A program made the position numbers and the translations under genes. Shown here one piece after another: positions 1-13,097 of a stretch of 64,000 bases of DNA (position 1 is its first letter; each line of letters opens with the position of its first letter). Location of the stretch: positions 908,195-972,194 of the forward strand of contig NW_006768770.1 in assembly GCF_000204055.1 (NCBI RefSeq), given 5' to 3'. This DNA comes from Melampsora larici-populina 98AG31 (Eukaryota > Basidiomycota > Pucciniomycetes > Pucciniales > Melampsoraceae). The notes below the pieces were generated by a model. That model saw nothing but the letters and a program-made list of their open reading frames with translations. It was not told the origin of the DNA and did no database searches.

Positions 1-933
1 GCGAGTCCATAAGGCAATGGTAAGATCCTAGCCATCGAGTGAGACGGAGCATGATCAAGACTGTTGGAAGAATGAGATGATGTCGGAGTTGAGAGAGAGA
101 TGCTACGATGCCTGAGTTGGTTTGGATCATTGTGATGAAGATGATGAGATCTTTGAGAATGAGACCAAAGAGCAGGAGGAGAATGAGCTCGATCTGAAGA
201 TGAACCAGGAAGAGTTGAAGGAGAGAATCCGATTTGATTGATCCTATTTTGAGGTTGATGACGTGTTTGAGGATGCTGTTGATGATGGTGATGATGAGGA
301 TGTTGATGTTGATGATGTTGGTGAGAATGAAGATCAGATGAATGATAGTGTTTATCAGGTTGCTGGTGATATGAAGTAGGTTGATGTTGTTGTTGATGAT
401 GATAAGTTGATAAGTTTGGATTAGGAGATTGAGGTTGAGAATGATTAGGATTATTATTGATTAAGTTTGATATTAAGTTTGATTGATTGATAGATTGTTG
501 ATCAGGTGAATGTTGTTGTGAGTCTATTGCTTGATGTTGTTGTTGTTGTTGTTGTTCAAGTTCTTGCTGAGTTGAAGTTGGTGGTGGTGGTGGTGGTTGT
601 TCTTGAGTTGATGTTCCAGTTGAAAGTAACTCATGAAGTGAAGGTAAGACTGACTACAAATTTAAATTTCAAAAATCAAAATCATTAAACACGATTAAGT
701 AGACACGTGACCTTCATCTTGACTAAACTCACGTGATCAATCGGATTGGAACTATTTAATTTATTTTGTACAATATTCACATTAGTAACTTCAAGTAAAG
801 GTTGTGATGAGCTGGCTGGTGGTGCTGATTGAGGTGTTGAATAACATCCACTCATCACATTCTCACCATTCACTGAAATCTCATTATTACCAAACTCATT
901 CATAGCCATACTTTCGACTTTCATTTCTATCAT
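1..933 (-). CDS. Gln/His/Pro-rich protein, 5' part of gene (runs off left edge)
   Basis: Two exons are visible: 933-712, then a 58-bp intron (donor gtcacg, acceptor ttgtag) and an exon from 653 to beyond base 1. The frame stays open across the joined exons to the window edge. Exon 1 encodes about 74 residues rich in Asn/Ser. Exon 2 opens with the short motif LPSLHELLSTG and then becomes low-complexity Pro, Gln and His runs encoded by CAA/CAT repeats. Such regions are common in fungal transcription regulators, but no DNA-binding domain lies inside the window, so the function is not assigned. The C-terminus is missing because the window ends. The 1.5 kb upstream (to about 2500) is pyrimidine-rich on this strand, typical of a long fungal 5' UTR or promoter. 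Confidence 0.6.
536..556. repeat. Trinucleotide run (TTG/CAA)
   Basis: A short run of TTG triplets on the plus strand, which is CAA (Gln) in the minus-strand gene. It lies in the low-complexity polyglutamine region and is likely to vary in length. Confidence 0.7.
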
Positions 934-3900
934 CCTATCAAATTTAATTCATATCTAATCAGTTTCATCAATCTCATTCAACAAAAACAAAACTATCCAA
1001 TCACCTTGACTTTTAATGATGCTTAAAGTGAATACACTCGCACGCTTCAAACCAATCGCAAAATGATAATCTTGATTTTGATGACTTCTTTTGAATTTCT
1101 TCAAATACTTTATGTCGTGTGAGTTCGTAGGTCTGTAAGAATTCGATAGAAACGAAAACTATGATAGAAAAGGGAAAAAGAGTTCCAAGAGTAAGATTTA
1201 GATTTAATGATGAATTTAACCCGGGCTACGGAGACCAGAGTCACCAAAAGAAAAGAAAGACAAGGATGCCAAAGAAAAACACAATCCAAATATGTATGAT
1301 CTCTCAACCTTGAGAATGAAAAAAGAAAAGTATAAGATGAAAAATGTGTGATAGAAATCAAGGATTGATAATCAAGTAAAGAAAAGATGAGGATATGTAT
1401 ACGATAAGCGAAGATCAGATAAACAAATCTTCAGGAAGACGATCGGGAATGACACAACAGCAAAAGATTGAGCGGACAGTCTACCACAAGGAAATTGAAT
1501 CAAAGAAGTTACGGTGATAAGAGAAACTATGGGATTCTTTGAAAATCTATACAAAATGAATAAAGTATATGGCACCTGTGCACAAACTTTGTATATATAA
1601 TAAATGTGCGTATGTGTGCAAAAGAAAAGGGCGTGGTGGTTAGGTGATGTTATTGAAGCGTTCTGTTAAGATCAACGCAGCTCAGATAAAAGGTAATTGT
1701 AAATGAATCGAATCGATTGAGCGGTAAAGAAAAGTGATTTGATAGAACAAGATAGTTGGGATTTTGGTAGAGAGTCAAACAGTTTCACAATTATCCCACA
1801 AGATTCAATCGATAATGAGGAGAGGGAGAATGAAATCTTGAGAAAGAAGAAGATATTCAAAGCGAGAGAGAACGAGAGAGTGAGGATTTTAAATATCGAA
1901 TGTGCTCACAAAGAAAAACGAAAAAAAATATCAAATCAAATCATTAAAAGCCTCCTATAGACAGATCACTTTTTTTTGAAATTCAAGTAGTGAATTCTTT
2001 TAGCTTTCGCTTTGGGTTTAATGCTTACGCAAAACTTGAATAATATCTAGAGAAAATTAAGTCGAATTAAGGATGTTTCTTATTCTAAAGAGTGACCTTT
2101 TAGGATTTCTTGCGCAGGTTCTTTTTTTAATGATATTTCAAAACATGAAATTTGAACCACAGATCGAGAAATACGATTTGTAAAAAATAATCCAAAGATT
2201 CATCAAATCAATCAATCAATGCTTGCTTGCTGTGAGTTGCTCAGCCCAGAGACTGTAAACAACAAATTGCAAATAATGACATCCTTTGGAAAGCAAGGGT
2301 GACTTCAACTCTTCCTTTAATTGCGACTGTATCCAACTTCATGAGAGAATGAAGTCATGATGCTTAATTGAGCTAAAAAAACAAAGAGGAGGATGAGAGA
2401 CAAGGATCGAAAGTAAAAGGCGTGGGTAAGGCAAACCGAATAGAGACTGAGAGAAAGGGAAAGAATTGCAAAAGAAAGCACCCAAGAAAGAATCAAAAAG
2501 GAAATTGGTGTAAACAAATCTAACGAAACGAGACATACACAAGGTTTCACCTCAAAAAACACACGTCCTGATCACCAAACCACGCGTCAAAGTTTCAAAC
2601 CCAAATATAATCCTACGGTTCTTGAAAGTCGAAGAATTTTCAGTCAAGAGACTCCAAAAAAGTTCAGTTGTGGTGCCACACACGTCGCTCGAATGGAAAA
2701 ATTGATAGACAAAAACACAGTAACGTTGAATGTCAAGCCTGGTAGATTCAGATCGTTAATAGTGATCCTGAAATCGAAATGGAGAGGAGCGTGAGAATAA
2801 AAGTCGGAAGATGGTTTTCTTATGATAGGATGCAAAGTTTTTTTGTAAAAAAAAATGTGTGTATCAATAAATGCCAAATGGGAAATCTTTTTGATCTTTT
2901 TAAGTTTTTAGCTATCTTAGATTTTCATTAACTTCATGAACTGTTTGATAAATACGAAATTTAAGCTTAGGTAGGTCTCTTTTTGATTTGAACAAGATGA
3001 TGAATATGTAGAAAACTGAATGACTATAGAAAAGAAAGGAGTCAAGTCTTTCTACAATTTGATCAAGGATTTTATTTAATTGGTGATCCAGATTCAATTG
3101 AAATGTAAAGACTTTTTCGAAAAGCAGAAAAAAAAATCAAGCAGCGTGAGAAAGATCAAGTTTATCAAGCTCTTGGTTTGAAATCTCGGTCGGAGGACCA
3201 GTTGACAAGGATTAAGTTAAGTTGACAAGTGCCAGAGTCGAAGTCTTAATTCTCGTCATAAATAGAAGTACGTTGATTGTACAACTCTTGCATAGCCTCC
3301 TTGCCCCATCCCTCATACATAATCGCTCTCATCTTTTAAAATTAACCCTCAATCAAGACCCGCAGTGTGATGATGAATAGGATGAATGAGTCCAAAAAGA
3401 ATGACAAGAAAAAAAACCGATTGGGATTCCTAAAATCGGATTTCAGATTGAAGACCCTCAAAAAACAAATTTGGTATGTTGTGAACCCGATCGAATCAAT
3501 CCTTTGCTTTGATTTAAATTCATTTCTATGTAAATTGACCTTCAATCTCATTCCCAATCAAGAATTATTTGGACATCTCTTGGTATGTGAACTGTACTGC
3601 CTCGAAATTATTTAAGTTTTGATTTTTTTTTTGCATCCATGTTGAATGCTGATGAGTTTGATCGATGATGAGGGAGGGTACTCGACATTAAAGACCTATT
3701 GGTGTTCAAGCTCAACCCCCCTAAAATACGATTCTACATCGCCTTCCTCGAGTATATGTCATCAATTTCAAAAAAAACGCTTGCCCAAGCTTTGCCCCCA
3801 ATTTTTTTTTGATCAGTTGGACTGCCCCAGATCTCTAGACTCTGTCCTCGCCGCTGCAAACGCCATCCATTGTCGTCCTCGGAGCATTTCCATTAAATCT

Positions 3901-4561
3901 TAGTCAAGCTTTAGTTCATCCTAAAAAATCTGAATTTAATAAGCTGAGTAGTGAGTGCTTCGAAAAACGCCCTCAAAAGCAGTGACCATCATATCCCATT
4001 ACGTAGATGTGATTTAACTTGGCTCTAGACTTCTTCACTTCTTGATCGAGGTCGATATCAAACTGACGTTTATTTTGTTTCGTGATTTCTTTTTGTCTTT
4101 TTTTTACCCAATAATTAAGTAATCACTGGATAAATAATCAGCCTTTTTCCATCTTGATCGATCAAAAAAAAGACACATACATACGTGCTGAATCAGAGAA
4201 TAGGGCAGTGACTTAATGGACATCAGGGTAATGAGGATCAACCCTCACCTTCAACTTATTTCTATGATTTCCAAAAACTCTTTTCTGGTTTGTATATGCA
4301 ATCTTGTTTGCTTGATAAGCTCCAGATTGAATTTCTGCAAAGACTACATTGTGCCCCTGATAACCACAGGTATGTATATTTTGATATCATATCTTGTGTC
4401 CGATATTGACCGCAAGGCGGCTGCAAATTAGCGGTAAAGCTGGGGTAGGATTTATGGAATTGCCTGTACGTAAGGATTCAAAATGCTTGCAGTCACAAAG
4501 GAATGAAGCAAGAAGAATAGATATCGATCTCTGCAGTCGAACGCCGGAACGTGTTGTGATC
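934..4561. other. Intergenic, no supported gene
   Basis: AT-rich sequence. Up to about 2560 the plus strand is purine-rich (pyrimidine-rich on minus), consistent with the 5' UTR or promoter of the minus-strand gene at the left edge. From 2560 to 4561 I see only short ORFs with no recognisable domain and no joined multi-exon frame. Confidence 0.5.
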
Positions 4562-4564
4562 AGC

Positions 4565-4624
4565 TTAACAAAGCCCTATGTATCTGCGCCGCCGCGTTCT
4601 GCCGCGCAGATAGGGCTTTCTTAA
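4565..4624. repeat. Near-perfect hairpin flanked by TTAA (micro-MITE candidate)
   Basis: Two arms containing AAAGCCCTAT and ATAGGGCTTT enclose a GC-rich centre (CGCC GCCGCG / CCGCGCAGAT). A TTAA tetranucleotide sits immediately outside each arm. The GC-rich core contrasts sharply with the AT-rich flanks. The TTAA flanks would fit a piggyBac-type target, but the pairing AGCTTAA/TTAAGCT could equally be part of the stem, so family assignment is open. Confidence 0.5.
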
Positions 4625-4627
4625 GCT

Positions 4628-5762
4628 AAGTGTTGTGAATCGATGGTGCATTCAAGAAGTATGAAATCATCTTGAGCTTTGTCTTTATCTTGAATAAGTC
4701 TTTTGATCAGATTGAGTTTTCTTCCTTCTTAGACTTGGAAAACTCTTGGAAATTTAAGATTTGATCATCATGTGTATGATAATGTAACACCGACCGTATC
4801 CACAAAAGCCTTTCAGCGATATTTGAATCTATTAAGAGGCGAATGTCGATTCGGAATACCTGATTGATAGGTCATGAATTCAGTTACCTGAGGCACTGTG
4901 CTTTTGTATAATTGTTCTGAGTGGATGTCTTTCAATACGAGTTGAACGCTGCGGGATATATTCCGAAATCTTGACAAGAACAAACGACAAAACAAATTTC
5001 AGGTCTGAGGTTGTTAATGAGCAGCAAGCTTTGAGGTATAAGAAGATAGTTTTGGTTTGTGATAAGAGTGCTCGATGAGGAAACAGGTTTCTTAGTGCAC
5101 CTCATAAAATTGTAGAGAAGGTCCGACCGATGGATTCATAAGGTAAACAAAATCAAATTGTGGGGTCCGCAGTGCGTTTTGGCGCGCCCTGCATCCCACC
5201 CGTCATATCACAGCGGCCTCAAATTGGGGGTGCGACGAGTGCGATCACTTCGGAAGCCTTTTCGCAAAAATGGGGCAAGATAAGACAAAGGACAAGGTTG
5301 AAGGAATTCTCGAATGTGATTGATGCTTGAAGAAGCTCTGGCTAAGCCCGAGACTGAGTGAGGATTCAGGAATGGCAGATTGATTTTTTCAAGGTGGATA
5401 TTTGTAGAGGCACACATTCGATAATGAACGCACAACAACATCATCCCACGCTCTAGCTTGACACAAGGCCCACGAACTGCAAAGACGTCCCCCGGAGCCT
5501 GGCTCCGAAGGACACGCGCGCGCTCTCAGGAGTGACTTAGTTAGTCCCACGCTGCACCTCGCAACGCTCTGCACCACGTTGCACCGCTTCAATATGTGAT
5601 CGTGTTTGCCTCGGCGCGGCACAGTATATCCAGTGATTATCATGGCTTGGGTTTTCTAGATGCTATAAATCCAGCAGCACTTGGTGATAAAAAATTCTGC
5701 CTCACTCCATCACCTTATCAGCGTCTTTTCCTCGAACATACTATCTTGAACTCTCAAAAAGA
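4628..5762. other. Intergenic, mixed AT-rich and GC-rich patches
   Basis: No supported gene. 5160-5240 and 5440-5590 are GC-rich patches (one with a GGCGCGCC palindrome like those inside the hAT relic at 10704) in otherwise AT-rich DNA, suggesting transposon debris, but I found no convincing terminal repeats. Confidence 0.4.
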
Positions 5763-6634
5763 ATGTTTTCTAAAGCTCGGTTGTTGGTGTTAATAGGCTT
5801 CATAGCTTCAATCCCTCTTAGTCATACTCAAGGAGACAATGTGATTCCATTGGTATGCAATGCTCGGTTTGTGGGTAATATCAATGGGGGAGGTGAGCTA
5901 GACACTCATCTGTGAAATGATACACTCTTAATAAGCATATTAATCTTGGCTTTTTCATTAGAATGTGCATCTAGTGACAAAGTGCGTTATCAATGCCAGG
6001 ATTGTCCCCCGACAGCTCAATGTGAGTGCTGTGCTTCCCATCAAACTCGTACTCCAATCTGATCGCCAAGTTTTCACCTTCAGCTTTCCGGTACTGCCTT
6101 CCGCTCAACGGCGCATTGATACCCAGCAACGCCCGAGTTCCAGGCGCAGGAACTCGAGGGATAATAGGTGGTGACATAGAGTGCCCTAATTTTACGAAGC
6201 TTATTCGCAATGGGAAGGCATTTGGTTATGGTAGGTCGTCTCGGTGTAAGACATCCGCTGCTCACTCACTTATACTTTCCACATCTTTCAGCTTGTATTG
6301 CGCCCGTAGATAAATCAATGACACACTTTTGTGGCCAAGTAGCGCCGAATTCTAGGTAGGTGTCATTTCATCTATTGATCATGACCAGAACCCATCGATA
6401 CACACTTCTGATCGACAAAATCACATTCATTCATATCCATCTTCCATGCAGACCAAGAAGTGAGTAACCTTAGAAATCACATCTTCCTCTATCCCAACTC
6501 ACTTGTCGCGGTCTACACCAGTGATACCGGCTGAAAGAGTCAAGTGTCTTGAATGCAGCTGATCATCATTTTTCTCAACAGGATGTGCCCGTTGCATTCT
6601 CCCAGGCGAAGTATGGGACGGGTGGACCGTGTAG
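5763..6634 (+). CDS. Small secreted cysteine-rich protein (candidate effector)
   Basis: Exons proposed: 5763-5892, 5962-6021, 6084-6230, 6292-6355, 6452-6459, 6582-6634, giving about 153 aa. All introns are GT-AG and phases match. The N-terminus (MFSKARLLVLIGFIASIPLS) is a clear signal peptide with a basic start and a hydrophobic core. The mature part is short and contains about ten Cys, including CQDC, ECPN and CARC contexts. Secretion plus high Cys content in a plant-pathogen-like genome is the usual profile of a candidate effector or other apoplastic protein; no known family is recognised. The first four exons are well supported. The 8-nt exon five is doubtful: joining exon 4 directly to 6582 gives another open C-terminus ending about 45 bp later. 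It stands alone, with no gene close by. Confidence 0.6.
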
Positions 6635-8013
6635 GAACAAACAGCATTGGGACCGCGGTTTTCCATACAGTTAGAATTTGATTCTAGACATGAAGGGTAT
6701 TGGTTGCTTGTCCTCGCAAAGTTGTGAATTGCCTTGTTTGATTCTCTAGCATATCCACTTGAAAGAAATCATCAAGATGTGTTTGGAAATTGCTTTTGAA
6801 TCTCTTACAAATGTTGTCAAACAAAACTTGCTTCGCCTCACTCCATCAAGCCCCTTGTTGGTTCTCACATCTTGTTTTCACCTGATAAGCTTCAATGTTA
6901 TCATACTGGCAAAGCTGTTTGCAAAATAGACAATTATATATTCCACATATTCTCTGAGTTAAATTGAAGTTTGTCAAGCTGTGTGATGAACACCAGAAGC
7001 GTGACGTCTATTGTCAGGACGAGAATCCAAACACACCAGCAGCAGTATTGTAGACCAAAATCTCCACAATAGTGAGCGCATTGGTACGCACACACACACA
7101 TGATATATGCAACCAATGCTGTGGGAATGGTTCAGTAAGACTGTATATGTTTGGGTCTGATCAAGTCAAAGTTTTGATATCATCAGCTGTTTTAACCAAT
7201 TGCAATCTTGTTACTATATGGTCATGGTAACTTGTGCAGACCAAGAACTATTCCAACGTTCTCAGTTCCTACATCTCCACGCAGCTCCCGTAACGGAAGT
7301 GTCATACAGGTGTTTGTCTGCAATTAAATGTTCGAGTTTCCACTATCAATCGGATAAAGTCAAGATTCCGCGTAGATGACTTCAGCGTCAAAAGATCATG
7401 TTTCGATGGCAGATAAATCAATCTCATCTTTGAATAAATGTTTGAACACGTACGCTCGAATGTCTGAACCTCTCGGCATGTAGTGTGACCTAGTGTGACG
7501 CTATCGCAATCTTTGAATGATAAATATGACATCACAATGAGATGAGAAGCGAAGAGAAAGATAGAAATCATCTCTTGCAAGTAACAAAACATAGTCAAAT
7601 GTAGAGGAATATTAATGGGTGGAATCTGTGGCTTTGTGGCCTTGCTTTACTGAGCTTCAACTCTAGCTAACCGAGGGGTAACAATGATACGCTCCCATTT
7701 AGACGTCACAACTCTGCTTCAGACGTCCATTACCTGGGGAATACAGTAAAGAAGCAAAGTATGATCCTCTTTTGATTACACGATAGCTGAATATGCATGT
7801 TGTCCGTATACATATATAGATGACGTGTATACAAGAAGAGATCACTATAGCCAACATGTGAATTATCACGGATTGCGTATTCATATACAAATTATGTTTG
7901 GAGATAAATGCTAGTGCTTCGAATCTGTGTTAGCTTCGTGTTTCTTTATTCAAGTGGCCATTGACTTTTTGAGCAAAGTGTCATGATGTTCTCCACAAGT
8001 TTTTTGACGGTTA
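6635..8013. other. Intergenic, no supported gene
   Basis: AT-rich sequence between the secreted-protein gene and the 3' end of the isomerase gene. Short ORFs only, no domain seen. Confidence 0.5.
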
Positions 8014-9265
<1,252 letters not shown>

Positions 9266-10096
9266 TGGATGCTAAATAATAATGTTGATCTGAATGAATG
9301 GATCAAGTGATGGTCAAGAGGACCAAATCGAATGATATCGTGAAGCGAATGATTCGAAAGAGGAGACCAAAAGCGATGATTGTTATAAGTCGTCGACTTG
9401 AAAGATCTATAAAAAACAGGAGTCGAACGGAGATATGTTCAAATGAGCTTGAGAAGAACGAGAATATCTCGGAAGTTGACTGACTGGTATCATGAATTCA
9501 GATCTGACGCGGATGCTGTGTATGTATGCCGAATGAGACGGTCGTTAGATGTGTGGAGACTTGGATCGACAAAACTGTGTGTGGAATCGGTCTGACTTTT
9601 GAGATGCTGCTGGTCTTGTCTGTCTCAAAGTTGATACACTTGATTAAACTAATTTACACCTCACACTCCAGAGTCCAAGATACCCTACACCTTCCCCTCC
9701 TTTTTCATTGACGTGCATATCAGCTCATCACCGCATACAGATGAGTCAGAGAAGAGCCCCCTACTCAATCAATTTAAGCACTTCTGAAATTTCAAGACTC
9801 AAACAAAGCCTATGAAATCAAGCTACAAAGCATGAAAAGGCCTTGTATGCAAACTAGCCTAGGAGCCTCACAAATTGACGGCTTTGAAATCAATTCTGAA
9901 GAAAAAGGGGTTTATCATTCACTCTCTTGTGATACCACAACCAACTTTACAAGTGACCATCACGATTTGTAGCATGGTTGAATGATTGGAATGATCTATA
10001 TGTACTCTCCACTGCCAGAAGTGTATATAGACTCTGTTTTTTCCGAAAAAAATCTGTGTCGTGTCATTCTACATTCCATGCTTTGCAATAGATATA
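9266..10096. other. Promoter side of IDI1 and intergenic
   Basis: No supported gene. The first few hundred bases must contain the isomerase promoter; no specific operator could be named. Confidence 0.5.
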
Positions 10097-10695
10097 TATA
10101 CAGCTATTCACGAAATTCGTGTCCTGTTCGCACTTTTTTTTTCTTTTTTCCCCCCCAAATACAGCTGACGCGCAGCGCAGCAAGCCTGTATCACACCGTG
10201 GATTTGGTCAACCCCGAACAGCCCGAACCCCGGGATCTCCTGAGATACATCCTCCCTCCGATTTGGTGCTTGCCACGTCGATAATTTTCACACCGACTCC
10301 GCATGCCGAGTGATCACGATTGATTGCTGTTCACTCTCACTATTGACTCATCAACTTATCAACCTCAATTCACATATGAATCTGTAAGTTTACATCTCTC
10401 TCATCTCTTCAAAATGTTATATGAATAAATAACTGAGATTCCGAGTCTCCTTTTTTTATACAGTATAGATGGATGTCAAAAGCTAAAGCAGAATCTACAG
10501 GACTTGAAATCAAATGTGAAGGTAAAGAGTTAATTAAAGATGAATCACCACCATGGAAAGAAATAGCGATCAAGATATATCCATTAGTAAGTGATTATAA
10601 ATTTCCTTGAAAAACTGATATCATCATTTCAAATTCTGATTTCTATGCGTTTGTAAACCTTTTTTCTTTGAAGTTTTAGTCACTGGTTTACTTCC
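10097..10695 (+). pseudogene. Gene 5'-region fragment, inverted-duplicate copy 1
   Basis: This stretch holds a promoter-like segment (T-run, poly-C, CAGCTGACG), then what look like short exons with GT-AG introns; one exon at about 10474-10588 reads MSKAKAESTGLEIKCEGKEL in one frame. A clearly related sequence lies in inverted orientation at 12358-12757, missing about 190 bp including that exon. The intron-like part near 10590-10678 and the following TCACTGGTT are also shared. No family is recognised. Because the copy is interrupted by a transposon right after 10703, it is called a fragment or pseudogene. Confidence 0.45.
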
Positions 10696-10703
10696 CTTAC
10701 AAC

Positions 10704-11423
10704 TCATGTTGTGGGCGCGGCGCAAAAAGCGCGAAAAAGGCGCGCCTGGGCGCGGGCGAGCCGAGGCGCGCCCTAAAAGGTCAAAATGGGTAGGGGCGCG
10801 CCTGTATATAAGTTATTCTGCAGGTAGCAAAAGTATCCTGTATAAGCTTCAAATGGACAAGTCAAAGACCCTCCTCTAAATCCAAACCAATCAATCTTCA
10901 ATGCCTTATGTATGATTTTCGCTACCTACAAATCAGATCCGCCTGTTTGCCATCAAACTGCTCAAACTGGTAGCCCATGCTGGTGGCGTTGAAAGCCTTT
11001 TCACGTGTATGGCAGCTACCAAGACTAAGTCTTGCAAGCGGATGACTTCAACTCACCTGAAATGATATCGCAAGTCGAGCTATCATCACTTGCGCATCAC
11101 TCAAAAAAGATTGAAAGCGAAAAAAACAACAATCCTAATATCGAAATCAAAAGCAAAATGTCCCAAGACTTGGAACCTCAGCGGACTTACTTTTTGGGAG
11201 TTGGAGCACTTGAGGAGTTTGAAGATGGAGTCCTATGGAGTCTTGTCTCAACAGAACCCTGCTGATCTTTTTATTGTATGTACAAATAATTTTTATGAGA
11301 GTTTTTGGGGTTTTTTTGCAAAAGGCGCGCGCCTCACGCGCCCCAGTGGCGCCCGCGCCTGCTGAAATTCAACTTTTCGCGCCTGGGCGCGCCTCAAAAA
11401 TTTAGAGCGCGCCCACAACATGA
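10704..11423 (+). mobile_element. hAT transposon relic with 8-bp target duplication
   Basis: Terminal inverted repeats TCATGTTGTGGGCGCG and its complement bound 720 bp, flanked on both sides by the direct repeat CTTACAAC (10696-10703 and 11424-11431), the 8-bp duplication expected of hAT elements. Both ends carry many GGCGCGCC-type subterminal motifs. In the middle (about 10930-11160) a degenerate frame reads GGVESLFTCMAATKTKS and on through a stop, resembling the hAT C-terminal dimerisation domain. The element is internally deleted and non-autonomous. Confidence 0.75.
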
Positions 11424-11431
11424 CTTACAAC

Positions 11432-12357
11432 TCTGGAGCCAAACACATAATTAGTTATTCAATCGTATCCAATCATTCTTTTTACTTGTTTAGTCGATGT
11501 GATATGCAATCAATTCAATTTCACACTTGTTTAGAAAAGGCCAATCATCCCGTCTTCGAATTTGATGAGTACAACATCGCTCGCGCCATCAGATCCGTAA
11601 ACATGTTTTTGCAAGCAAAATGGCTCCTTTTGAACGCCTCGGAGATCTAAAGCTTCAGCGGTCTCTGGACTCAGGATAGCATGAGATGAACCAAGGTTAT
11701 TCATCTGAGAGATCCTTGGATGTTTAGACTGGAATTCATGGTGCAGAGACCAAAGCCAGTAACTGCTGCAAGTCGAAGTTGTCACAAGAAATCAATTTTT
11801 TGATGTTTAAGATGTGTATCGTCCATATGTCTTTCATATATCTCCCCTCAAGTCATGTTTTGCAAATCCACCCAAGTGATGATTTGACCAGGTTGTTAAT
11901 TCTACCAAAGAATTATGAAGTGTTTGAAGCAGTATTAGGAAAATGAGATTGAAGGCGTGAACTGATGAGAAAAAGATACAGCATAATATTGATCATAAAT
12001 TTTTCAAGAACTTGATAACACAAAAATCAACTATGAAAAGTCTTTCGAAAGGCTACATTGTTCAAATGTAAAGAATCCATTTAAGAAACCAATCACTCAT
12101 CACCTCAAAACATTTAGATATCTAGGTATTCAAGTTTGGTTGATCTGTCATCAATTCCACACTGAACTCCTTGGTTCAGGATGGCTCCAGATACTGAAGA
12201 GTGAGCCTATAGAATATCAATCAAGTAATCAGAATGCGTCAGGAAAGCATTTGATAGCACCACCATTATCATTTTGATAATTTGATTGATCAGATTGATT
12301 TTGGTTTGATTAGATTGGATCACTACTTATTTTTTTGGTTCCGAATGGATGTGCTTT
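11432..12357. other. Sequence between inverted copies, no recognised gene
   Basis: Continuation of the sequence into which the hAT relic inserted. An 84-aa minus-strand ORF (11785-11531) is open but has no recognisable domain; it may be a piece of the same broken gene family as the inverted copies. Confidence 0.35.
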
Positions 12358-12757
12358 AAGTGACATGAACCAGTGACTATATTCTTCCATAACCTCAAAG
12401 AAAAAAGATTACAAACACATCAGAACCAGAATTCAGACCGATGATAATAGCTTTTCAAGGAAGTTTATATCCACTTACTAACTTGATTCCCAGTTTGTGA
12501 TTCGTATGTGAATTGAAGGAGAGTGGAGTAGATAAGTTGGTAGGGATCGATCATGATCACGGATTGGGTGTGAAAATTTGCAACGTGGCGAGCACAGAAT
12601 CAGAGGGAGGAAGTGGGAGGAAGTGGCCCGCGGGGTTCGGGGTTGACCAAATCCACGGTGTGATACAGGTTTCCTGCGCTGCACGTCAGCTGTATTTGGG
12701 GGGGGGAAAAGAAAAAAAAAGTGCAAACAGGACACGAATTTCGTGAATAGCTGTATG
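12358..12757 (-). pseudogene. Gene 5'-region fragment, inverted-duplicate copy 2
   Basis: Reverse complement shares the promoter-like block, the palindrome CACGAAATTCGTG, the poly-C tract, and the downstream intron-like segment with 10097-10695, but lacks the internal exon. It ends about 20 bp before the Copia insertion. No protein product is supported. Confidence 0.45.
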
Positions 12758-12779
12758 TATGACATCCAAACTTTCCTGA

Positions 12780-13076
12780 AATTGAGTGTCGCGTAGCGAC
12801 GACTCCAAAGAATGCATTACGCGTCTAATGGAGGTTGTGGTAATATGAGCATTACTAGTTCTTTCTAACATCATGACGTCATTCATTAAGCTCGATGATC
12901 ACATTATATATAGATCAACTTCTCTTTCTAAATGTTGTTCTCTTTTTCTCATCGAACTTAATTATTGTTTTTACAATCTTCTCATTTAGATTGTGATTTC
13001 GTTTTCGATCAACCATCAGTCTTTTGTCAAAGACTGAAGTCTGATCTTAACTGTTTCCAGATACCTGAAACTCTTT
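12780..13076 (+). repeat. 5' LTR of the Copia element (297 bp)
   Basis: Matches the 3' LTR from its start (AATTGAGTGTCGCG) to its end (ACTCTTT) except for the segment duplicated in the 3' copy. Contains a TATATATAG box near 12906 that could serve as the core promoter. Confidence 0.9.
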
Positions 13077-13097
13077 GGTTATGAGCCCAGCGCTCCG
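13077..13097 (+). promoter_or_regulatory. Primer-binding site for initiator tRNA-Met half-molecule
   Basis: GGTTATGAGCCCAGCGCTCCG is complementary to the anticodon arm of initiator tRNA-Met (GGGCUCAUAACC). Drosophila copia and yeast Ty5 use this internal tRNA region rather than the 3' CCA end. It directly abuts the LTR. Confidence 0.75.

Noticed and set aside
1110..2562. Minus-strand ORFs rich in Phe, Ser and Leu
   Set aside because: They arise from pyrimidine-rich leader sequence; no conserved motif and no exon joining.
6026..6313. 95-aa ORF over the secreted-protein gene
   Set aside because: Only part of its frame is used (exon 3, 6084-6230); the rest covers introns.
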